Assembly (NCBI RefSeq): GCF_009765165.1
Contig: NZ_VLNU01000001.1
Span: forward strand, 1,054,001 to 1,118,000
Length of the DNA: 64,000 nt
Direction: 5' to 3'
Source of the DNA: Lysobacter panacisoli
Lineage (GTDB): Bacteria; Pseudomonadota; Gammaproteobacteria; Xanthomonadales; Xanthomonadaceae
Shown here: positions 17,218 through 25,770 of the stretch, piece after piece
Position numbering within the stretch: the first letter of the stretch is position 1
How the letters are laid out: each line of letters starts with the position of its first letter
The notes under the pieces: generated by a model
The model's database searches: none
What the model saw: the letters and a program-made list of their open reading frames with translations, nothing else
What the model was told of the DNA's origin: nothing
Translations under genes and position numbers: made by a program

Positions 17218-17998
17218 CCGCTAGGATCACGCTCGACGCCTTGAACAACGCGGTGGCCTTTACGCCTTCCGCGAGCTTCAGCTGTTCGGCCGACATGTTG
17301 GTGATGATCGCGGCAATCGAGTTTCCGCCCGCGATCTCGATCACCACCTCGGTGTTCACCGCACCCGGCGTCACGCGCGTCACCGTGCCCGGCAACTGGT
17401 TGCGCGTGGACAGCCGCACGCCGTCGAGGTCGGTACCGACGATCACGCTGGACGCCTTCACCAGTGCGATCGCGCGACCGCCTTCGGCCAGTTCCATGCG
17501 CTCGACGCTTTCGTGCGTGACGATCGCGACGATCCTGCCGCCACCGGAGAGTTCGAGCTCCACCTCGTCGTTCACCGCGCCGTGGGTCATGCGCGCAATG
17601 CGGCCGGACAGATGATTGCGGGCACTGGTCAGCATGGCGAACCTCCCGAGGATGTTGAGATCGTGGCTGGCGGAAGCGATGCGTGCGTTGAGCTGTTCGA
17701 TGAAGCGGGCGTTCTCGGCCTCGACCTCACGCCAGGTGGCGACCAGTCGCTGTCCGTCGGGCGTCAGCTGCGCACCGCCGCCGCCCCTGCCGCCCACCAC
17801 GCGCGTCACCAGCGGCGAATCGGCGAGATTGTTCATCGCCTCGACCGCGTCCCACGCGGCCTTGTAGCTCAACCCGACCTGTCGCGCCGCCGCGGCGATC
17901 GATGGCTCAGTACCCAGCGCGGAAAGCAGCTCCATCCATCGCCGGCTGCCGAATGCGCCGTGCGTGGCCTCGACGGTCAACGAGCTGAGGATGCGCAT
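17207..17998 (-). CDS. modE: ModE, molybdate-responsive regulator with two Mop domains
   Basis: A 263-residue regulator with an N-terminal LysR-like winged helix (PSIAAAARQVGLSYKAAWDAVE) and the glycine-rich wing VVGGRGGGGAQLT. Two TOBE/Mop repeats follow: ARNHLSGRIARMTHGAVNDE at about 125-190, and TRNQLPGTVTRVTPGAVNTE at about 197-260. The two Mop repeats bind molybdate and switch the dimer to a repressor. It converges on modC with an 11-bp overlap. A matching binding site lies upstream of modA. Confidence 0.95.
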   Translation of the reverse strand: MRILSSLTVEATHGAFGSRRWMELLSALGTEPSIAAAARQVGLSYKAAWDAVEAMNNLADSPLVTRVVGGRGGGGAQLTPDGQRLVATWREVEAENARFIEQLNARIASASHDLNILGRFAMLTSARNHLSGRIARMTHGAVNDEVELELSGGGRIVAIVTHESVERMELAEGGRAIALVKASSVIVGTDLDGVRLSTRNQLPGTVTRVTPGAVNTEVVIEIAGGNSIAAIITNMSAEQLKLAEGVKATALFKASSVILAVSP

Positions 17999-18062
17999 GG
18001 GCCTGGCGTCGGTGGTCTGGGTGCAGCTTACCGCAGCACCGCGGCGGATCTCCGTGACACGT

Positions 18063-18302
18063 TCAATCCGCCAAGACGCGCCCGGCGCGATCGAACATGA
18101 AACGCGCCCGCTTCTTGCCGAGGTAGAAGCTCGCGCGCCATGTGCCTTCGTCCTCGCCGGTGCCGCGTTCGCACAGCACGGCGATGCGCTTGTCGTCCAT
18201 CAGCTGCCGTAACTCCGACACCTCGATGCCCAGTTCGTGCGCGACGCGGGCGCCGTCGATCTCCAGCGCGGGCGGCGCCGGCTGTCTTGCTCCATCGCTC
18301 AC
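18063..18302 (-). CDS. DUF6522-like small protein, coupled to alternative oxidase
   Basis: A 79-residue protein starting with GTG at 18302, whose start overlaps the oxidase stop (GTGA). The pattern [20 protein letters not shown], then [20 protein letters not shown] and a C-terminal FDRAGRVL, fits what I remember of the DUF6522 family, small proteins often found near respiratory or nitrogen-oxide genes. Function unknown; the coupling implies a role with the oxidase. Confidence 0.65.
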   Translation of the reverse strand: MSDGARQPAPPALEIDGARVAHELGIEVSELRQLMDDKRIAVLCERGTGEDEGTWRASFYLGKKRARFMFDRAGRVLAD

Positions 18303-18946
18303 AGCGCGTGCGTGCTCGGTACCGTGCCCGACGACTGCCCGGCGATGGCGTGGTTCACGTCGCGGTGTCCGGCTTCGTCTTCGCGCACGGCGATGACGAC
18401 CTCGCGCAGGCGCGCGTTCGCCGGCAGCTTCCAGTAGTCGATGGCGATCTGTGGCGCGGGCACGTTGTCGATGCGGCCGGCATCGATCTCCTCAAGATAG
18501 CGCGTGTAGCTGACCACCGCCTCTTCCTCGAAATAGCCGACCAGCCGGTGCGCGGTGCGCGACGACACCACGTACAGCAGGAGGTAGAAGGTGAAGAACA
18601 GCGCCTGCGCGATCAGCACCATCATGCGTTCGAACCAGCTCGGCCGCGCGATCTCCATGAACGTCATCAGGTGCATGCGTTCGTTGTCGGCTTCGTCGAG
18701 CAGCGTGCGGATCCAGCCTTCGTCGTCGCGCATCCAGCGCAGGCAGCGCAGGTGCAGCAGCGCGCCGCCGACCATGCCCGGCACGGCCGCGACGGTCTCC
18801 AGCACGATCGCGCGATTGCCGTAGCGCTTGGCGAACAGCGTGTCGGCGAAGAAGCGCAGCACGCGCGTGGTGCCGTAGGCGACGCGATCGGACAGGTTGC
18901 GGACCGGGTGATGGAGGTCCACCGGAATGGCGTGTCCAGCGTTCAT
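18299..18946 (-). CDS. alternative oxidase (AOX), di-iron ubiquinol oxidase
   Basis: A 215-residue membrane-bound alternative oxidase, which passes electrons from ubiquinol to oxygen without pumping protons and is insensitive to cyanide and nitric oxide. All six di-iron ligands can be placed: E50 ([10 protein letters not shown]), E89 and H92 (NERMHLMTF), E140 (FEEEAVVSY), E191 and H194 ([12 protein letters not shown]). Two membrane-embedded hydrophobic helices lie at about 52-68 and 108-127. The ATG at 18946 has a GGAG site; a long open frame upstream in this reading frame is not part of the gene. Confidence 0.95.
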   Translation of the reverse strand: MNAGHAIPVDLHHPVRNLSDRVAYGTTRVLRFFADTLFAKRYGNRAIVLETVAAVPGMVGGALLHLRCLRWMRDDEGWIRTLLDEADNERMHLMTFMEIARPSWFERMMVLIAQALFFTFYLLLYVVSSRTAHRLVGYFEEEAVVSYTRYLEEIDAGRIDNVPAPQIAIDYWKLPANARLREVVIAVREDEAGHRDVNHAIAGQSSGTVPSTHAL

Positions 18947-19180
18947 CTGGAATCTCCGGGCCGAACGGGGAGCCGGCCGATGCGCAGACGATAGGTGCGG
19001 CATCGGCGCTTTCAATTGACCTATGTCAACGCGATGGCGATGCATTGTTGCGCGCCGGGCAACACGGGATTCCGCGATCGCACCTTCCGTGCGGCAACGG
19101 GCGGCCGTATGGTCCCGACGGTGCGAAGCGATGCGCCATGCATCGGCGATTCGCTGAATGGGCCCACGAAGGAGTCGAAC

Positions 19181-19984
19181 ATGAAGGTCGTCGTCGTCGG
19201 TGGGCATGGCCTCGTCGGATCCCGACTGGTGACGCGCTTGCAGCGCGACGGTCACGACGTGCTCGCCGTATCGCGCCGCTCCGGCGTGGACGCGGTCACC
19301 GGTGCCGGCCTCGACGACGCGCTGCGCGGCGCGCACACCGTGGTCGACGTGACCAATGCGCCGTCGTTCGAGGAACCGGACGTCACCGACTTCTTCCGCC
19401 GTTCGAGCGACAACCTGCTCGCGGCCGGCGAACGCGCCGGCGTCTCGCACCACATCGCGCTCTCCGTGGTCGGCACGCAGCGCCTGCAGACCAGCCCCTA
19501 CTTCCGCGCGAAGCAGGTGCAGGAGCGCCTCGTTCAGCAGGCGGCCGTGCCGCACACGCTGGTGCGCGCGACGCAGTTCTTCGAGTTCATGGCCAGCATC
19601 ATCCCGCCCCACAGCGGTCAGTCGATCGTGCACCTGCCGCCCGCACAGGTGCAGCCTGTGGCGGCAGACGATGTCGCCGCGGAGCTGGCCGGGCTGGTGG
19701 CGAGCCCGCCCTCGCGCGAGCCGGTGGAGATCGCCGGTCCCGATGCCTACAAGCTCAACGAACTGGTGCAGTGGGCCATGTACAGCTACCAGGACGACCG
19801 CGCCGTGGTGGCGGACCCGGAGGCGCGCTACTACGGCGCGATCCTCGACGACCACGTGCTGACGCCCCAGGGCGAAGCGCGTATCGCACCGACCCACTTC
19901 CGCGACTGGCTGCACGAAGTCCAGTCCGGTTCGATCGAGATGCCGCACGTCCATCATCCCGATCCGATCGCGCGGGTGCGATAA
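19181..19984 (+). CDS. NmrA/SDR-like NAD(P)-binding oxidoreductase
   Basis: A 267-residue atypical short-chain dehydrogenase. The N-terminal Rossmann motif is [14 protein letters not shown], followed by [12 protein letters not shown] and [13 protein letters not shown], where Tyr-x-x-x-Lys of classical SDRs is replaced by an NmrA-like layout. Homologues are often annotated as NAD(P)H-binding or epimerase-type proteins; the substrate is unknown. The ATG has an AAGGAG site. It is divergent from the alternative oxidase gene. Confidence 0.85.
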   Translation: MKVVVVGGHGLVGSRLVTRLQRDGHDVLAVSRRSGVDAVTGAGLDDALRGAHTVVDVTNAPSFEEPDVTDFFRRSSDNLLAAGERAGVSHHIALSVVGTQRLQTSPYFRAKQVQERLVQQAAVPHTLVRATQFFEFMASIIPPHSGQSIVHLPPAQVQPVAADDVAAELAGLVASPPSREPVEIAGPDAYKLNELVQWAMYSYQDDRAVVADPEARYYGAILDDHVLTPQGEARIAPTHFRDWLHEVQSGSIEMPHVHHPDPIARVR

Positions 19985-20180
19985 CCCACGCCGGGCCGGG
20001 TAACGCCCCGGGCGATCCGGGGAAGCGCCGCAACCGCCCTGCGGTGGGCCACCGCCCGCTCGCGTTCGCTCCACGCATCCCCCGCTTCGTCGCCCCGCCC
20101 CCCGGTTCGTCGCAATCCCGGCCCTTTCCGGCCGCGGCTCGCTATGCTCCGCCGCAATCCATCGAATCCGGGCGCGCCAC

Positions 20181-21446
20181 GTGTTCAAGAGTCTGGCCTT
20201 CATCCTGCGCATCGCCATCGCCTGGATGCTCGTGGTCCTGCTGGCGGCCGCGATCTGGTCCGACATCCCCCTGCTCGGCCGGATGGAATGGCCGATGATC
20301 ATCGCGGGGATGCTGACGATGGCGCTGGTGGTGACCGGCGCGTCCTCGCACCTGGGCCGGGTGAAGCTCATCGCCGGCCGCATCGACAAGGAAGCGCTCG
20401 GCAATCGCCAGCGCCGGCAGATCGAGATCCCGTTCGAAGCAGGCGAAGCGTTCGACCTGATCGATGCCGCCGTGCGCGAACTGCCGCGCATCCAGCAGGT
20501 CGAAAGCGCGCGCGACAGCCTGCAGCTGCGCGCCAAGGTGACCCGCCCGGACAACTACGCGCAGGTTCCGCTCGGCCGCTGGAACCCCATGCGCTGGTTC
20601 GGCACGCCGCAGAACCAGATCCACGCGACGGTCCTGCCCGGCCGCGACAGCGCCAGCGTCACGCTGATCTGTGAACCGGAAAGCCCCGCGTGGACCGACT
20701 GGTTCCTGGTCGACGACGGCACCAACTTCGAGAACGCCGAAGCGATCACGCGCGCGATCAGCCGCCGCGTCGCCGAGCGCCGTCGCAACGAGAAGAACGC
20801 CGCCGCGCAGACCGCGACCGAGAAGGAACTCACCGTCGCCAAGCTCAGCCTGCTGCACGCGCAGGTCGAGCCGCACTTCCTCTACAACACGCTCGCCAGT
20901 GCGCAGCTGCTGACCCGCAGCGATCCTCTGCGCGCCGACGAGATGCTCGGTCACCTGATCCAGTACCTGCGCCGCTCGCTGCCGAGTGCCGACAACGAGA
21001 TGTCGACGCTGGGCGCGGAGCTGGAACGCGCGCTCGCCTACCTTGAAATCCTCAAGATCCGCATGGGTCCGCGCCTGTCGGTGCAAGTCGACGTACCGGA
21101 GAACCTGCGCGCCACGCCACTGCCGCCGATGGTGCTGCAGACGCTGGTCGAGAACGCGATCAAGCACGGTCTGGAACCGCGTACGGGCGGCGGCACCGTG
21201 TGGGTTCGTGCACGCCGCAGCGACGACGTCGTGGCGATCACCGTGGCCGACGACGGCGACGGCTTCAGCACCAAGAACAGCGGCACCGGCATCGGCCTGA
21301 AGAACGTGCGCGAACGCCTGCGCCTGATCTACGGGGCGAACGGCGCGCTGTCGGTGGTCGCGAATTTCCCCAGCGGCGTCGCGGCGACGCTCTCCGTCCC
21401 GCCCGCCCTGCCGCCCGTCCCCGGACAGGAGGCCCGCCATGTCTGA
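20181..21446 (+). CDS. LytS/YehU-type sensor histidine kinase
   Basis: A 421-residue inner-membrane sensor kinase. Two transmembrane helices (about 7-27 and 38-55) precede a linker and a His_kinase domain; the phospho-acceptor is H232 in [12 protein letters not shown]. The ATPase N box is [11 protein letters not shown] (N324), with G boxes DDGDGF and [13 protein letters not shown]. It starts with GTG at 20181 without a strong ribosome site. Its end overlaps the response regulator gene by eight bases, so it forms a pair with it. The stimulus is unknown. Confidence 0.9.
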   Translation: MFKSLAFILRIAIAWMLVVLLAAAIWSDIPLLGRMEWPMIIAGMLTMALVVTGASSHLGRVKLIAGRIDKEALGNRQRRQIEIPFEAGEAFDLIDAAVRELPRIQQVESARDSLQLRAKVTRPDNYAQVPLGRWNPMRWFGTPQNQIHATVLPGRDSASVTLICEPESPAWTDWFLVDDGTNFENAEAITRAISRRVAERRRNEKNAAAQTATEKELTVAKLSLLHAQVEPHFLYNTLASAQLLTRSDPLRADEMLGHLIQYLRRSLPSADNEMSTLGAELERALAYLEILKIRMGPRLSVQVDVPENLRATPLPPMVLQTLVENAIKHGLEPRTGGGTVWVRARRSDDVVAITVADDGDGFSTKNSGTGIGLKNVRERLRLIYGANGALSVVANFPSGVAATLSVPPALPPVPGQEARHV

Positions 21447-22215
21447 CACCGTCTTCACCTGCGTCATCGCCGAAGACGAAACGCTGCTGCGCGAAGCGCT
21501 GGTCCGGCAACTGCGCCAGGCCTGGCCCGAACTGCAGATCGTCGCCGAATGCGAGGACGGCGCCAGCGCGCTCGAAGCGCTGGCCGAACACAAGCCGCAG
21601 GTCGCGTTCCTCGACATCCGCATGCCGGGGCTCACCGGACTGGAAGTCGCCGCCGCCGCTGTCGAGGAAACGCCGCACACGCAGATCGTGTTCGTCACCG
21701 CGTACGACCAGTACGCGATCGACGCGTTCGAACGCGGCGCGGTCGATTACCTGCTCAAGCCGATCACGCCCGCGCGCCTGGCCACGACCGTACAGCGCCT
21801 GCAGGCACGCACCGGCAACAACGATGCGGCCGCGCTGGCGGCCCTGCTCGAACGCCTCGGCGCGCGCCCGGCCGCGGCGGCGACCACGCCACCGCTGACC
21901 TGGATCACCGCCAGCGCCGGTCGCGAGACGCGTCTGATCCTGGTCGATGAAGTCGCGTACTTCCGCGCCGACAACAAGTACACGACGGTCGTCACCGCCG
22001 ACGGCGAAGCGTTGCTGCGCACGCCGATCCGCGAACTGCTCGCGGTGCTCGATCCGTCCACGTTCAAGCAGATCCACCGCTCGACGATCGTGAACCTCAA
22101 GGCGATCGCGGGCATCGTCCGCGACGACACCGGCCGCGGCACGGTGCGCCTGAAGACGCGCCCGGAAACGCTCGCGGTCAGCGCGCCGTTCATGACCCTG
22201 TTCCGCCACATGTAG
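21439..22215 (+). CDS. LytTR-family response regulator
   Basis: A 258-residue regulator. The receiver domain has acidic residues in IAEDETLLRE, the phospho-acceptor D59 (VAFLDIRMPG), and a conserved K in DYLLKPI. A C-terminal LytTR DNA-binding domain follows at about 155-258 (TWITASAGRETRLILVDEV, FKQIHRSTIVNLKAI). It is coupled by overlap to the LytS-type kinase. Targets are not evident. Confidence 0.93.
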   Translation: MSDTVFTCVIAEDETLLREALVRQLRQAWPELQIVAECEDGASALEALAEHKPQVAFLDIRMPGLTGLEVAAAAVEETPHTQIVFVTAYDQYAIDAFERGAVDYLLKPITPARLATTVQRLQARTGNNDAAALAALLERLGARPAAAATTPPLTWITASAGRETRLILVDEVAYFRADNKYTTVVTADGEALLRTPIRELLAVLDPSTFKQIHRSTIVNLKAIAGIVRDDTGRGTVRLKTRPETLAVSAPFMTLFRHM

Positions 22216-22267
22216 CCCGCAACGCCTGGTTTCCGGCACCGGACCGCCACCCTCTTCGAGGTGAACC

Positions 22268-22636
22268 ATGAAGCTCTCGGCACTGCTTTACTTCGTACTT
22301 TCGTTGTTCGGCTGCGACGTCGGCCGCAGCACCTTCGTCGACCGCGTCGGCATCGACGGCGTCTACTCGCTCTACAGCAAGGCCACGGTGGAGGCCGGCG
22401 TCGCCCGCTTCGAATGCCTGCGCAGCGCCAGCGGCCACTGCTACTACACGCTGTTCCCGCGCGAATGCGACACGAAGAACGGCCCCTGCGCGACCCAGCC
22501 GATCGAACACTTCGCCGTCGCCAACGGCGACAGCCGCCAGATCGCGGGCCTGAAGGATTTCCGCCTGTGCGTCAGCGACGAGGACGCGACTGCAGGATCG
22601 GGCTGCGAGATGCCGGCGCCGAAGGCGGGGCAGTGA
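22268..22636 (+). CDS. small Cys-rich putative lipoprotein
   Basis: A 122-residue protein of unknown family. The start (GAGGTGA ribosome site) is followed by a short hydrophobic segment and a possible lipobox (LSLFGC, Cys16). The remaining part has six more cysteines (ARFECLRS, GHCYYTLF, ECDTKNGPC, FRLCVSD, GSGCEM), consistent with disulfides in the periplasm. It follows the LytTR regulator by about 50 bp and could be its target or a third member of the unit. Confidence 0.7.
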   Translation: MKLSALLYFVLSLFGCDVGRSTFVDRVGIDGVYSLYSKATVEAGVARFECLRSASGHCYYTLFPRECDTKNGPCATQPIEHFAVANGDSRQIAGLKDFRLCVSDEDATAGSGCEMPAPKAGQ

Positions 22637-22645
22637 ACCCCGCCA

Positions 22646-24229
22646 TCATGGAGGCAGGGGCACCGTTCGTGGAGACCACACGCTGTCCGCATGTCCCTTC
22701 ATCATGCGACGCCGACTATGCGCGGCGATCAGCAGGAACACCGGCACGGCAACCGTCGCGCTGAGGTCGATCACCCAGCCGGCTCCGGCATGGTTCCACG
22801 TACCACCGACGCCCCACACGCCGGCGAGGCTCGACAGCGGAATGGCGAGCGTTAGCGCCGCGCAGAGCCACAGCAGTTCGGCGGCACTGCGCGCGGCACC
22901 GCGCAGGAACGACCATGCGATCGCGAGCGTGAACACCGCGAAGTAGATGCCCTCGTGCCAGGCCGCAAGATCCGCCACGCGCGCAGGCAACCACTTGGTC
23001 GCGGCGATCGTCGCCGACATGCCCGCCACGCAGCCGAGTGAGACGCCGACGGTGAGGTTCGCCATCACCCGCGTCGAACGCTTCTGCACCACTGGCGCGG
23101 TACCGCGCTCCTTGCGTCGGCGTGATTCCAGCCACAACAGGTTTCCGGTGTAGAACAGCATCGCGCCTGCGAGGCCGAGCAGCAGGTACATCCAGCGCAC
23201 GGTGTTGCCGCCGAAGCTGCCGAAATGGAGCATGAAGAACGCGTTGACCGCGGTATCCCAATCGTCCATATGCCCGGGGAGGTCGTGCGTATCCACTTCG
23301 CCCGTATACGGATCGAAGTGCGTGCTGGAGTACGTCCGCGCACGTGTGCCGTAACGGATGTCGAGGCCGGTCACGCGGCCTTCCAGTCGGCCTTCGTGCT
23401 GCTCGAAGCTGAAGCCATACACGTGGAACGCCGGCAGCTGTTCGTTGACACGGCGCAGCAGCTCGGCGGGCGGCAGCGGCGTGCTGTTGGTCGGCTGCGC
23501 GGGGGCGTGTTCCTCGCCCCACTGGATTCCGTTCGGATACACGATCTTGTCCTGAAGGGCGTAGACCGGATCGTGGAAGGCGAAGATGACGCAGGTCAGT
23601 GCCATCACCAGATGGAAAGGCAGGCTGACGATTCCGAGCGCGTTGTGCACGTCGAGCCACATGCGCTTGATGTTGCGACCGACACGCAGCGCGAACAGGT
23701 CCTTCACGAGCGTCGGCAACAGAACGATCACGCCCGATACCAGAGCAACGGCGTACAGCAGCGCGACAACGCCCATCATGTTGCGCGACACGACGTCCGG
23801 GAATGGCAGGCCGACGTGCTGGTGCAGGGTGTCGATCAGCTGCGCGACGGGCGTCTTTCGCACGCGTTCGACCTGCAGCTTTCCGTCGGCGTCGAAACTC
23901 GCAGCGTACTCGGTGAACTGGCGGCGGATCTCGCCCGGCACGCGCCACATCACGCGCGCGGGCGCGTCGGGTGCGGTCTCGACCATGACCAGGTAATGCC
24001 TGGCGGCTTCCGGATGCGCGGCGAGAACGGCACTCACCAGCTCCGGCGCGCGCTCCAGAGGCGGCGGCGCGGCGAGCGAGGAAGGCGGCGTCGCCCACCG
24101 CTCCAGCGGCTTCTCGAACATGGTGATCGCGCCACCGTAGAACGCGACGAACAGCATCAGCCCGGCGACGATGCCCACCCAGATGTGCACGTCCTTGTAG
24201 ACCTTGACGATGTCGCTGCCGATCTTCAT
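22646..24229 (-). CDS. PepSY-domain membrane protein, siderophore-reductase-like
   Basis: A 527-residue inner-membrane protein of the PepSY-TM family (start MKIGSDIVKVYKDVHIWVG, ATG with GAGGAAT site). It has about six membrane helices, with the first at 15-37, paired PepSY-like periplasmic loops, and conserved His residues in helices such as MWLDVHNALGIVSLPFHLVM. Members linked to siderophore receptors are thought to reduce ferric siderophores in the periplasm. It ends an operon with two small membrane proteins, an esterase and a TonB siderophore receptor. Confidence 0.9.
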   Translation of the reverse strand: MKIGSDIVKVYKDVHIWVGIVAGLMLFVAFYGGAITMFEKPLERWATPPSSLAAPPPLERAPELVSAVLAAHPEAARHYLVMVETAPDAPARVMWRVPGEIRRQFTEYAASFDADGKLQVERVRKTPVAQLIDTLHQHVGLPFPDVVSRNMMGVVALLYAVALVSGVIVLLPTLVKDLFALRVGRNIKRMWLDVHNALGIVSLPFHLVMALTCVIFAFHDPVYALQDKIVYPNGIQWGEEHAPAQPTNSTPLPPAELLRRVNEQLPAFHVYGFSFEQHEGRLEGRVTGLDIRYGTRARTYSSTHFDPYTGEVDTHDLPGHMDDWDTAVNAFFMLHFGSFGGNTVRWMYLLLGLAGAMLFYTGNLLWLESRRRKERGTAPVVQKRSTRVMANLTVGVSLGCVAGMSATIAATKWLPARVADLAAWHEGIYFAVFTLAIAWSFLRGAARSAAELLWLCAALTLAIPLSSLAGVWGVGGTWNHAGAGWVIDLSATVAVPVFLLIAAHSRRRMMKGHADSVWSPRTVPLPP

Positions 24230-24239
24230 GCACGATTCC

Positions 24240-24542
24240 TCACCACATCGCGCTCCGTACCAGCCACAGCAGTCCGAACGCCGCCACATTGGCCATACCG
24301 AGCCAGCACCACGCGCGCAGGCTGTCGCGGAACAGGAACACGAACGAGAGCACGCCGCACCAGATCGGGGCGATGAGCCACATGGTGAACTGGATCTTGC
24401 CCGCACCCCCGTCGATACCGTGGGGGCTGAGCCATGCGAACAGACCCGACAGCGCCAGCGACAGGCCGAAGCCCAGCACGAGGCCGGCCACGCTCTTGCC
24501 GGCCCAGTGACGGCTTTGCAGGCGGATGCGTGCGTCGCTCAT
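24240..24542 (-). CDS. small membrane protein of iron-uptake operons (DUF3649-like)
   Basis: A 100-residue protein with three predicted helices (about 18-38, 52-70, 78-96). Small proteins of this size and layout sit beside PepSY and DUF3325 proteins in siderophore operons and carry names such as DUF3649 or iron transporter; the family call is by context and memory. Its ATG overlaps the preceding stop codon (ATGA), and PepSY follows within 10 bp. Confidence 0.7.
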   Translation of the reverse strand: MSDARIRLQSRHWAGKSVAGLVLGFGLSLALSGLFAWLSPHGIDGGAGKIQFTMWLIAPIWCGVLSFVFLFRDSLRAWCWLGMANVAAFGLLWLVRSAMW

Positions 24543-24823
24543 CGCGCATGCTCACGACGACGCGCGCACCACGCGCCCGCGAACGGGATCAACGTCCACA
24601 CCAGCATCAGCAGCGTGAACCACGTCGCCACCGCGGCAGCCGATCCCATCCGTGGCCAAAGCAGCGCCAGCGAGGCCAGCACGCACAGCGTCCCCGGCCA
24701 TCCGTGTGCGCGCGTTGGCCACGGTCCGCGTCGCAGTAGTTGCTGTTGCGGCGATGCGATGTACAGCAGTATCGCGCCGAGTATCGCCAGCGCGGCCGAC
24801 GCGGACAGGGACCAGACGATCAC
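24539..24823 (-). CDS. small membrane protein (DUF3325-like)
   Basis: A 94-residue protein with three predicted helices, starting with GTG at 24823 that overlaps the esterase stop (GTGA). It matches the size and context of DUF3325 proteins in siderophore-uptake operons. The motif ASPQQQLLRRG after the first helix is characteristic in my recollection. Function unknown. Confidence 0.7.
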   Translation of the reverse strand: MIVWSLSASAALAILGAILLYIASPQQQLLRRGPWPTRAHGWPGTLCVLASLALLWPRMGSAAAVATWFTLLMLVWTLIPFAGAWCARRREHAR

Positions 24824-25770
24824 GGCGAGGCGCCCGCGATTTCTTCCAACAGCAGAGGCAATGAAGCGCCGAGCGTCTGCCCATGCGACATCCCGGGCAG
24901 TGTCGTGAGCGCTACCGGTAATCCGCGTTCGCGCAGGCGCTGCGCCAGCTGAGCCGTCGCATCCGGCGGCACGCTGGCCCGCGCCTCGCGCATCGCCTGC
25001 ACTGCTGCGGGATCGCGTCCCGGCAGTGGGCGCCGTGCGTCATCCGCCTGAGCGCCCTCACCGACCCACAGCCGCACGTTCGGCCGGGCGCCAGCCTTCA
25101 TCGACGCCTCCTCCTTCAGCAGGTAGCCGCTGCCCCACCACAGCGACGGATCGGCTGCGGCGTAGACATCGAAGGCATCCGGCCTGGTGAACAACGCGTG
25201 CAGCACGAACACGCCGCCGTACGAATGCCCCCACAGCGCGCGCGCGTGTGGATCGACCTTTGCCATCGCCTCCACACGTGGCGCGATGGTCTGCTGGATC
25301 AACCCGAGGAACGCATCGGCGCCGCCGTTGCGGCGTTCGCCGATCGGATCGCGCTGCGCGTCGTCGCCGCCCGGACGACGCGGCGTGTAGTCGAACGCGC
25401 GATTGTCCGGATCGATGCGCAGATCGTTGTCGTAGCCTATGAACGCGATCACCGGCGGTCGTGGCGCGTCCGCGAGCCGCGCCAGTAGCGCGGCATCGAC
25501 TTCCATCAGCGCGGCGTTCCCGTCGAGCAGGTACGCGACGGGAAATCCTTGACCCGGCGCATCCCGTGTCGGCACGGCCACGCGAACGCGGTAGTGCCGT
25601 TGCCCGTCGGTCGAGTCGATGCGGAGCTGCTCGAAGCGGTAGCCCGGCGCGCCCGTGTCGGCCACGGTCACGCCGATGCGACGCGACGGATCGGGCTGCG
25701 CCGCGACGGGCGCAACCAGCATGGCGAAGGCGACGAGCGCAAGCGCGAACCGCACCAGCACAGCACGCAT
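24820..25770 (-). CDS. esterase-like alpha/beta hydrolase (siderophore esterase type)
   Basis: A 316-residue secreted hydrolase of the esterase D/IroE type. A signal peptide (to about 24, VAPVAAQ) is followed by YLLDGNAALME, the nucleophile elbow GHSYGGVF, and a C-terminal GMSHGQT with the likely catalytic His. Proteins of this family hydrolyse ferric catecholate-type siderophores or related esters. The ATG at 25770 overlaps the receptor stop by one base, so it is translated with the receptor. Confidence 0.85.
   Translation of the reverse strand: MRAVLVRFALALVAFAMLVAPVAAQPDPSRRIGVTVADTGAPGYRFEQLRIDSTDGQRHYRVRVAVPTRDAPGQGFPVAYLLDGNAALMEVDAALLARLADAPRPPVIAFIGYDNDLRIDPDNRAFDYTPRRPGGDDAQRDPIGERRNGGADAFLGLIQQTIAPRVEAMAKVDPHARALWGHSYGGVFVLHALFTRPDAFDVYAAADPSLWWGSGYLLKEEASMKAGARPNVRLWVGEGAQADDARRPLPGRDPAAVQAMREARASVPPDATAQLAQRLRERGLPVALTTLPGMSHGQTLGASLPLLLEEIAGASP

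Noticed and set aside
18947..20554. Open frame extending the alternative oxidase gene to 751 residues
   Set aside because: The oxidase family starts at the ATG at 18946 with a GGAG site; upstream text is antisense to the oxidoreductase gene and has no protein features.
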